Source: JBBDWZ01 sp050732575
GTDB lineage: Bacteria; Gemmatimonadota; Gemmatimonadetes; Longimicrobiales; RSA9
Assembly (NCBI GenBank): GCA_050732575.1
Contig: JBOHRF010000151.1
Span: forward strand, 1 to 11,470
Direction of reading: 5' to 3'
DNA: 11,470 nucleotides
Below, one piece after another: positions 6,535 to 11,470 of the stretch. The notes under the pieces were generated by a model that was given only the letters and a program-made list of their open reading frames with translations, ran no database searches and was not told where the DNA came from. How positions within the stretch are numbered: position 1 is the stretch's first letter; each line of letters starts with the position of its first letter. The position numbers were made by a program, and so were the translations under genes.

Positions 6535-7563
6535 TTACGGGTTGGTTGTGTCGGCCATGGCCACATCGATCAGTCGGTCGGGCCAGATCGTGATCTCCGC
6601 TCTCGACACAACGACATCACGCATCAACACTTCGGCAATCAAGACATCATCCGGTGCCAGTGATGCGCTGGCACGAATGGCTATGGGCTTCTTCCAGAGC
6701 CGAATCATGTCGGCCAGCGCGCTGGGTGGTGCACCCATGGCCTGTAGTTCACGATCCCAGTCGGCCACCAGCTCACTCGTGATTGCCCGCTGCCTGCCCA
6801 GCAGAAACGAGCCGCGGCCGGTGCCCGTTGCCACCACCGTGGTATCCGCGCCGGAAACGCGCCGCACGCGAAACGTGGCGCCATCACCCAGCGCGCTGAT
6901 CCCATCTACGCCCGGTCGAAACAGGACGGAGGGTGAGGGCGCCATGTCCTGGCCAAGCCGAACTTTGAGTCCAACCACGGGATAAACGGTGAACGCGGCG
7001 GGCACGTAGCCTGGCGCATCGAGGCGGACGGCACGTCCGAACGGATTGGTGCGCACGCGGAATCGGATCAGCTCGCCGCGTGCGGCCGCACGCTCACTCA
7101 TTTTTGCATCGGCATCGTCAAGGCCGATCAGCTGCACGGACTGCGCGTCGACTGCTGACTCGGGTAGCACGATCACGGAGGAGAACGTCGACACAACCAG
7201 CAGCAACGCCAGCCCTACAATCGCGAGCACCGAGTCACTGGCCAGTGACCGCACCTGACTCGCAATGCGGCCCGACACCTGCTTCACCTCGTTCGGGAAT
7301 GCGCGACCGACCAGCTTGCCCATTGCCCCCAGGACTGCCAGAACCACGGCCAGCGCGCCCGGGTTGCGGACACCCCAGCCCATGTGATGGCTGGCCCAGA
7401 GATCCGCTATGGTCAGGAGTCCGATCAGCGCAACCACTCGCCATAACAGCGGCTCGCCGGCTCGATCGCCAGAGCGCTGCATCTCCTGCTCGTCTGCTAC
7501 GGGGATCTCGGCCGTGCGGCTAGCGTTCACTGTTTCCGATCGGTCGTCAGGAGGGACTGCCAC
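6535..7563 (-). CDS. Three-helix membrane protein with a large extracytoplasmic domain, first gene of the cassette
   Basis: No family is recognised. The product is 342 residues if GTG 7563 is used. The first ~40 residues are acidic and polar, followed by three predicted membrane helices: about 40-57 (WRVVALIGLLTIADLW), 68-86 (PGALAVVLAVLGAMGKLVG) and 111-133 (SVLAIVGLALLLVVSTFSS). Residues from about 135 on are a soluble, mostly beta-like domain (ELIRFRVRTNPFG, VRLDAPGYVPAAF, GDGATFRVRRV), with a helical insert (ELVADWDRELQAMG) near residue 265. With the N-terminus inside, the C-terminal domain would face the periplasm, where the two partner proteins are exported. An in-frame TAA (7569-7567) sits just before GTG 7563, making it the most upstream possible start. 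No good ribosome-binding site precedes it, and GTG 7530 or ATG 7482 remain possible. Confidence 0.78.
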   Translation of the reverse strand: MAVPPDDRSETVNASRTAEIPVADEQEMQRSGDRAGEPLLWRVVALIGLLTIADLWASHHMGWGVRNPGALAVVLAVLGAMGKLVGRAFPNEVKQVSGRIASQVRSLASDSVLAIVGLALLLVVSTFSSVIVLPESAVDAQSVQLIGLDDADAKMSERAAARGELIRFRVRTNPFGRAVRLDAPGYVPAAFTVYPVVGLKVRLGQDMAPSPSVLFRPGVDGISALGDGATFRVRRVSGADTTVVATGTGRGSFLLGRQRAITSELVADWDRELQAMGAPPSALADMIRLWKKPIAIRASASLAPDDVLIAEVLMRDVVVSRAEITIWPDRLIDVAMADTTNP

Positions 7564-7566
7564 CGT

Positions 7567-7596
7567 TTAATACTCTACTGGGGCCGGCAACTGCAA
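7567..7596 (-). promoter_or_regulatory. Possible promoter of the three-gene cassette
   Basis: On the minus strand TTGCAG (7596-7591) and TATTAA (7572-7567) are 18 bp apart, a fair sigma-70 match. Transcription would begin near 7560, at or just past the GTG at 7563. The promoter would therefore only suit a start at GTG 7530 or later, or else it is not used. No stronger candidate is visible in the 252-bp gap. Confidence 0.25.
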
Positions 7597-7671
7597 GTGT
7601 CCCCTCGCCGGTTGGATCAATTTTTGGCGATTGAACTGACTCGACGCGCTCAGTCCAGCGCGACCGCCTGT

Positions 7672-7810
7672 GACGGGTGACGAGTAAGGTGTAACCAGGC
7701 AACTCGGAAACCAGTGTCTTACTGGCAAGCCGCCACCTCCATGCGCCGAACCGCGCGCACCAGCCGCAATCTGACGAGCGCGGGCCCGCACACGCGTTAC
7801 GCGTCACGCA
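7672..7810. repeat. Intergenic element with short degenerate inverted repeats
   Basis: The gap between the peptidase stop (7816) and the cassette start (7563) holds no gene that I can support. Its left part contains GTGACGGGTGACGAGTAAGG (7673-7692). Its right part, read on the other strand, has the related pattern GTGACGCGTAACGCGTG (7807-7791), so the two ends point toward each other. Between them lie small hairpins: CCAGT/ACTGG (7711-7725), the perfect 10-bp palindrome GCGGGCCCGC (7780-7789) and ACGCG-TTA-CGCGT (7792-7804). None is followed by a T run on the minus strand, so there is no clear intrinsic terminator for the peptidase operon. The arrangement looks like a REP- or MITE-type intergenic element, but this is inference from one copy. 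Confidence 0.35.
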
Positions 7811-7815
7811 TCCCT

Positions 7816-8799
7816 TCAGCGCAGCACGACACTTTCGATGGCATCCAGCAGGTAGCCAATCATCCGCGCATCACTCGTCACAAAGTCATATGAGCGGGGT
7901 GCGACTTTCTGCAGGTTGTAGCGCCGCTCGACCTCGGCCATGCCGGTCAACAGCTCTTCGGGATATGATGCGCGCACCTTGAAGTGCACGCGGTAGGGCT
8001 TGGGCAGGGTGAATGGCCTGAAATCGCCGCGCTGCTCGCGACGCACCGCTTCTGCAGCAGAATCGCGCAGCATGTTCTGCACGCGCTGCGGGCTGAACGT
8101 GATGGCGGCATTGGGTCCAACCGCGATCTTCTGCACTACGCCAACGAACCCGTTGTCCAGCATGCGGCGCGTTTCTTCCACCAGTACGTCATCACCAGCT
8201 ACCAATGAAACGGACACACCCATCTCACCCGCTATCAACGCGTTGATACCGATTTCATTCAGGATCTTGCCATTCACGCTCAACGTGTCGAACGCAAAGT
8301 TGTGGGACATGACACCCTTGCTGCCCGCGTTCGCGTGCGCACCCGTGAACATCATGGTGCCAAACGTGGAATCGATGCCGGTCACCATGACCATGGGCTT
8401 GGGGAAGCCGCGGATCAGGATGGCGACCGGATCCAGCTCCCAGGGCAGGATATTGGCGAACAGGTTGCCACCGTGACCTTCGTTCACCACGAACGAGCGG
8501 CCGCCTGTGCTGCGGGCACCCGCAATCACGGCGTTGACTTCCTGTGTAACCAGCCTGCGATAGTAATCCCAGTAATCGGTGCTGCTGCGCCCGCGGTATC
8601 GCTCGCCTTCGTTGCCGGCCAGGATCTCCCATTGTGCTACCGTGCTGCCCATGCCTTCCATGTCGGGCACGATGAAGACGCGGAAGCCAGGTTCGAACGG
8701 CACGCGCTTGTTGGCAAAGGCAGGATCCTGTGCGCCTGCGTTACTACTGAGGGCGACGGCGAGGACGAGGGCGAGGGTTGCGTGGTTCATGGGTGTCAT
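7816..8799 (-). CDS. Secreted M55-family metallopeptidase (DppA-like D-aminopeptidase)
   Basis: M55 enzymes are zinc aminopeptidases. Bacillus DppA removes N-terminal D-amino acids from D-Ala peptides. Here the expected ligands are present (numbering from ATG 8799): Asp46 and Glu48 in VPDMEGMG, His109 in NEGHGGNLF, His155 in TGAHANAG and Glu182 in NEIGINALIAGEMGV. The catalytic His166 in MSHNF lies 11 residues after His155, the same spacing as His104/His115 of DppA. Length (327 residues) is somewhat above the ~270 of DppA, partly through a signal peptide (ATLALVLAVALSSNAGA, cleavage near residue 23). The enzyme is therefore exported, unlike cytoplasmic DppA. ATG 8799 overlaps the upstream stop as ATGA. 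ATG 8790 is an equally plausible start, better spaced from AGGGA. Likely substrates are D-amino-acid peptides or cell-wall fragments; the true substrate is unproven. Confidence 0.9.
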   Translation of the reverse strand: MTPMNHATLALVLAVALSSNAGAQDPAFANKRVPFEPGFRVFIVPDMEGMGSTVAQWEILAGNEGERYRGRSSTDYWDYYRRLVTQEVNAVIAGARSTGGRSFVVNEGHGGNLFANILPWELDPVAILIRGFPKPMVMVTGIDSTFGTMMFTGAHANAGSKGVMSHNFAFDTLSVNGKILNEIGINALIAGEMGVSVSLVAGDDVLVEETRRMLDNGFVGVVQKIAVGPNAAITFSPQRVQNMLRDSAAEAVRREQRGDFRPFTLPKPYRVHFKVRASYPEELLTGMAEVERRYNLQKVAPRSYDFVTSDARMIGYLLDAIESVVLR

Positions 8800-9263
8800 C
8801 CCTGCATGAAGGCGTCGAACCATTCGCGGCGTGGGAAGAAGACGAAGCCGGTCGCCGCGATGTAGCCAATCGTCACGTACAGGATCTGTGCGCCACCTAA
8901 CACGAACGCAACGGCCAATCCCATCAGTCCTGCGCCTTCCAGCAGCGCCCACATGATCACGATCATGGTTTGTAGATTGGCGGGCTTCACTTTGCCCTCG
9001 CGCACGCGTTGCAAAGCCGCTGGACGGTCGCGAGCGCCGGAGATCAATTGCCGGAAGTAGAACGCGCCGAAGATGGATCCGGCTGATACCAGCAGCCAGG
9101 CCAGGACCAATGGATCGGTGAGTCGCACGGGCGGAGCAGCTTGTTCCGCTGCACGGAGCATGTAAAAGACCACAGCGGCAAAGGTGACCTGACCCATGAC
9201 CAGCGCACCGACCAATACCAATGTGGTCGTGTAGGTGCGGTCGATCTCTTCTCGCGTTGCCAT
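8796..9263 (-). CDS. Small four-helix integral membrane protein of unknown function
   Basis: No family is recognised. The 155-residue product has four hydrophobic segments: about 13-36 (TTLVLVGALVMGQVTFAAVV), 51-70 (PLVLAWLLVSAGSIFGAFYF), 97-122 (LQTMIVIMWALLEGAGLMGL) and 126-143 (QILYVTIGYIAATGFVFF). A polar, basic loop lies at about 75-95. Glu109 sits within the third helix. By the positive-inside rule both ends and the basic loop should be cytoplasmic. The ATG at 9263 follows AAAGGG (9273-9268), a good ribosome-binding site that overlaps the TGA of the upstream propeller gene (9275-9273). The 3' end overlaps the peptidase start by 4 bp. This tight packing implies co-translation with the peptidase and a shared task at the membrane, for example transport of peptides or anchoring, but no transporter motif is visible. 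Confidence 0.82.
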   Translation of the reverse strand: MATREEIDRTYTTTLVLVGALVMGQVTFAAVVFYMLRAAEQAAPPVRLTDPLVLAWLLVSAGSIFGAFYFRQLISGARDRPAALQRVREGKVKPANLQTMIVIMWALLEGAGLMGLAVAFVLGGAQILYVTIGYIAATGFVFFPRREWFDAFMQG

Positions 9264-9272
9264 GATTCCCTT

Positions 9273-9368
9273 TCAGCGACCGGGTTTGATCAAGCCATAC
9301 ATGCGCACGTGCTCGACATCGAGTTCATCTTTCAAGAAACCAAGCACCTGGTCGTTTGTGATGCTCGA
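9273..9368 (-). repeat. Highly conserved 3' segment of the tandem propeller genes, second copy
   Basis: The last 96 bases of this gene match the last 96 bases of its upstream paralogue (10547-10642) at about 90 positions by hand count. Two stretches are identical for 20 and 33 bases. Just beyond this segment the match drops visibly, to roughly 75%. The contrast fits recent gene conversion or strong constraint on the C-terminal blade. Confidence 0.8.
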
Positions 9369-10538
9369 CACGGTGAATGAGGGTGGCACTTCCAGCTCAC
9401 CCAGGAATGCGCCGGTGCGAGCAAATACGCTCCAACGGCCGGGCTGGTTGTTCCGTCCGCTGCTATCAGGAACGATCAAGCGGTAATGCTCGATCCAGAG
9501 ATTCTGGTCAGCGTCCTCCACCATCTTGGAATAGAGCGGCCTGACATCCGCAAAGCGAGCCAGCGTCCTCAGTCGCGCCTCGATCCGCTCGGCAACGGCC
9601 GGACCTCCCTCGACCGGATTGCTTCGGGCCATCGCCACCAATTGGCGAATCATGTTTTCACGATCCTCGGGCGTGACTCGCTCGCGCGTGAACGGACGGC
9701 GTAAAATTCGCACGGGCCTGCCATCTTGATCAAAGACACGGATGGTGAAGTCCTCACCCGTCGCGTGGTACCAGAACTGCCGGCCGGCGAGCGTGATCGG
9801 CGTCGAGTGCAAGAAGTAAGGGATTTGCTGCTTGCCATCCCACCAGTGCCCGGAGGTGCGCAGGGTGGAAAGTCTTCTTGGATTTCCGCCATTCTGATCG
9901 TAGATCTGCAGATCAGGTTCGTAGTAGGCCACGCCCGGCTGTTCGGGCACCTTCAAAGCAGTCCGCTCGAAGCGAAGTACTTGCCCGTCCGCAAATGCGC
10001 CGATAAAGAAATCGGATGCTCCGGACGTACCGGCGGGTAGCGACACCAATATGTTTCTCGGCAGTATCAGCGCGCGCGCAAACTTTCCATCCGATGTGAA
10101 GATCTCCAGCGCGCGGTCGACGAAGTCGTAGGCCGCAATCGAGTCACCGCGATACACACCGCTCCAGCTCAAGAGCTGCCCAAATTCTCCCGGCCCCGCA
10201 CCCTCGCCGCCTACCTTGTCCAGAAATTGGCCGCGCTCGTCGTAAACCAGAAGCGCATCCCACCCCGTCATATAGCCATCCGCAACCACGTAGCGACCGT
10301 CACCCAGCCGAAACACGCTCACCGGATCGAGCGGCGCTTCCTCCACGTTGGCATCACTGCCCTGGATCTGAACGATAGGGTCCTGGCTCAAGCGCCAGGC
10401 GGTCTGCGCCGTCCAGACCGCGCTGTCCGGCTGTTCGATGGCCGCGCTGGCCGCAACGCTGACCTGCCCCTCCCCGCACGCGACCAGCGCGACCAGGAAG
10501 AGCGCGAGGACGCCGGACGTATTTAATGTCGATGCCAT
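9273..10538 (-). CDS. 6-bladed beta-propeller lipoprotein, second copy of a tandem pair
   Basis: The 421-residue product starts with a lipoprotein signal: hydrophobic GVLALFLVALVAC with lipobox LVAC, lipid-modified Cys21. The mature part has the repeated strand patterns of the 6-bladed beta-propeller (NHL-like/BF3164-type) proteins: VFRLGDGRYVVADG, LLVYDERGQFLDKVGGEGAGPGEF, IAAYDFVDRALEIFTSDGKF, LQIYDQNGGNPRRL, FTIRVFDQDGRPVRIL and GRWSVFARTGAFLGEL. The GxGPGEF motif is typical. Such proteins are surface or periplasmic and often bind ligands or partners; no enzymatic residues can be named. ATG 10538 follows GAGGT (10548-10544) at a good distance, inside the end of the upstream paralogue. It is closely related to the next gene upstream, which it follows with an 8-bp gap, and it precedes the four-helix protein by 9 bp. 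Confidence 0.88.
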   Translation of the reverse strand: MASTLNTSGVLALFLVALVACGEGQVSVAASAAIEQPDSAVWTAQTAWRLSQDPIVQIQGSDANVEEAPLDPVSVFRLGDGRYVVADGYMTGWDALLVYDERGQFLDKVGGEGAGPGEFGQLLSWSGVYRGDSIAAYDFVDRALEIFTSDGKFARALILPRNILVSLPAGTSGASDFFIGAFADGQVLRFERTALKVPEQPGVAYYEPDLQIYDQNGGNPRRLSTLRTSGHWWDGKQQIPYFLHSTPITLAGRQFWYHATGEDFTIRVFDQDGRPVRILRRPFTRERVTPEDRENMIRQLVAMARSNPVEGGPAVAERIEARLRTLARFADVRPLYSKMVEDADQNLWIEHYRLIVPDSSGRNNQPGRWSVFARTGAFLGELEVPPSFTVSSITNDQVLGFLKDELDVEHVRMYGLIKPGR

Positions 10539-10546
10539 GAAATACC

Positions 10547-10642
10547 TCAGCGGCCGGGTTTGATCAGGCCATACACGCGCACGTGCTCGACATCGAACTC
10601 ATCTTTCCAGAAACCAAGCACCTGGTCGTTTGTGATGCTCGA
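10547..10642 (-). repeat. Highly conserved 3' segment of the tandem propeller genes, first copy
   Basis: Counterpart of the 9273-9368 segment, in direct orientation 1274 bp away. Both encode the C-terminal ITNDQVLGF to GLIKPGR region. Direct repeats of this size could support recombination that deletes or adds one propeller gene. Confidence 0.8.
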
Positions 10643-11470
10643 AACAATGAACGAGGCCGGCACTTCGACCTCGCCCAGGAAGGCACCGTTGCTGGCAAAG
10701 ACGCTCCAACGACCGGGCCGCGGGATTGGTCCATGATCGTCGGGAATGATCCAGCGGTAATGCTCGACCCAGAGATTCTGTGCCGCATCTTCGACCATGC
10801 TCGTGTAGATCGGCTTCAGCTCGGCAAAGCGCGCCTGCGTGCGCAGCTGCTTCTCTACGCGCTCCGCGACTGCTGTTCCGCCTTCACGCGGACTCGAGCG
10901 CACACGTGTTATGCGATGACGGATCAGGGCTTCTCGATCTTCGGGTATCACACGCACGCGTGTGTACGGTCGGTGCAGGGCGCGGAGAAGTTTGCCGTCC
11001 GTGTCAAAGACTTGGACCGTAAAGTCTTCGCCATTCGCGTGATACCAGACTTCCTGGCCTGCAATGGTGACGGCCATTGGCTGAAACACGTACTCGACGG
11101 CCGCTCTGCCATCCCACCAGCTGCCCCACGTGCGTAAGGTTGCCAGTTTTCTTGGGCTTGCACCGTTCGCGTCATAAATCTGCAAGTCGGGCTGGTAGTA
11201 TATCTGCCCCGGCTGGTCGGTGACTTTTAGAACGGTTCCCTCGAATCTCAACACTCTGCCATCCGCGAAGACTCCGATGAAGAACTCGGACGCGCCGTAC
11301 GTACCTCTCGGCGGTCGCTCGGTCGGCAGATTCCTGGGCAGCTTTAGCGCACGTGCGAACTTGCCATCTGGCGTGAATACTTCGAGCGCGCGATCCACAA
11401 AGTCATAGGCCGCGATCGAATCACCGCGATACGAGCCACTCCAATTCAGGAGTTGCCGGAACTCACCGGG
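10547..11470 (-). CDS. 6-bladed beta-propeller protein, first copy of the tandem pair (5' end outside window)
   Basis: The open frame runs without a stop from the window edge (PGEFRQLLNWSGSYRGDSIA) to TGA 10549-10547, giving 307 residues of the C-terminal part. The ATG at 11398 is internal. By eye the protein is about 60-65% identical to the downstream copy, with shared blades DRALEVFTPDGKFARAL, YYQPDLQIYDANGASPRKL and GRWSVFASNGAFLGEV, and an almost identical C-terminus (ITNDQVLGF, VYGLIKPGR). Fold and surface location are presumed to match the second copy, but the signal sequence is not in view, so lipoprotein status cannot be checked. Eight bases separate it from the downstream gene. It is the first visible gene of the peptidase operon; whether more genes precede it is unknown. 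Confidence 0.88.
   Translation of the reverse strand, partial: PGEFRQLLNWSGSYRGDSIAAYDFVDRALEVFTPDGKFARALKLPRNLPTERPPRGTYGASEFFIGVFADGRVLRFEGTVLKVTDQPGQIYYQPDLQIYDANGASPRKLATLRTWGSWWDGRAAVEYVFQPMAVTIAGQEVWYHANGEDFTVQVFDTDGKLLRALHRPYTRVRVIPEDREALIRHRITRVRSSPREGGTAVAERVEKQLRTQARFAELKPIYTSMVEDAAQNLWVEHYRWIIPDDHGPIPRPGRWSVFASNGAFLGEVEVPASFIVSSITNDQVLGFWKDEFDVEHVRVYGLIKPGR

Noticed and set aside
8748..8779. Purine-rich repeat-like stretch (GGCGAGGACGAGGGCGAGGG)
   Set aside because: On the coding strand it is the Leu/Ala/Val-rich core of the peptidase signal peptide, which explains the low complexity.
8302..8865. Plus-strand frame of 187 codons opposite the M55 peptidase
   Set aside because: The minus strand encodes all M55 metal ligands across this region, so the plus frame is a by-product.
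8883..8975. Resemblance of the third helix of the four-helix protein (ALLEGAGLMGLAVAF) to ATPase c-subunit helices
   Set aside because: Only one short segment with an intramembrane Glu is similar. Length, the other helices and gene context do not fit an ATP synthase subunit.
1..11470. CRISPR arrays, tRNA or rRNA genes, insertion sequences and transposases
   Set aside because: I saw no regularly spaced repeats, cloverleaf-like sequence, transposase motifs or IS-type long terminal inverted repeats anywhere in the window.

Overview
The window is high-GC, densely coded bacterial DNA. It carries the distal part of a transmembrane Ser/Thr kinase with extracytoplasmic FGE-like and hydrolase domains, 6-bladed beta-propeller lipoproteins, a secreted M55 peptidase and several AQ-ending signal peptides. 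Together these suggest a soil-type bacterium such as Gemmatimonadota. Acidobacteriota or a kinase-rich proteobacterium remain possible, because no rRNA, tRNA or other phylogenetic marker is present.

Layout, plus strand. Bases 2-2569 are the 3' part of a large multidomain protein: kinase, membrane helix, PEGA-like domain, FGE-like domain, alpha/beta hydrolase. Bases 2570-2822 hold no intact gene. They contain nested inverted repeats and a decayed fragment of a second copy of the hydrolase C-terminus (2686-2799). Next is a Phd/VapC-type toxin-antitoxin pair (2823-3495), with a palindromic operator and a promoter directly at the antitoxin start codon.

Layout, minus strand. Everything from 11470 down to 3509 reads leftward, in two blocks. 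Block one (11470-7816) holds two tandem paralogous 6-bladed beta-propeller genes (the upstream one cut by the window end), a small four-helix membrane protein and a secreted M55 (DppA-like) peptidase. Its junctions are 8 nt, 9 nt and a 4-nt overlap, so it looks like one operon. A 252-bp intergenic region (7564-7815) with short inverted GTGAC/GCGTAAC-type repeats separates it from block two (7563-3509). Block two holds a three-helix membrane protein, a secreted protein of unknown family and a secreted TPR protein. Its junctions are 21 nt and a 4-nt ATGA overlap. It ends 13 bp from the convergent toxin gene.

How the genes may work together. The peptidase operon puts two surface propellers, a membrane protein and an exported aminopeptidase together, which suggests peptide or cell-wall fragment processing at the envelope. 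The three-gene cassette has no recognisable enzyme. A membrane-anchored base, a secreted partner and a TPR scaffold suggest an envelope-located assembly. These functional links are inference from gene order and predicted localisation.
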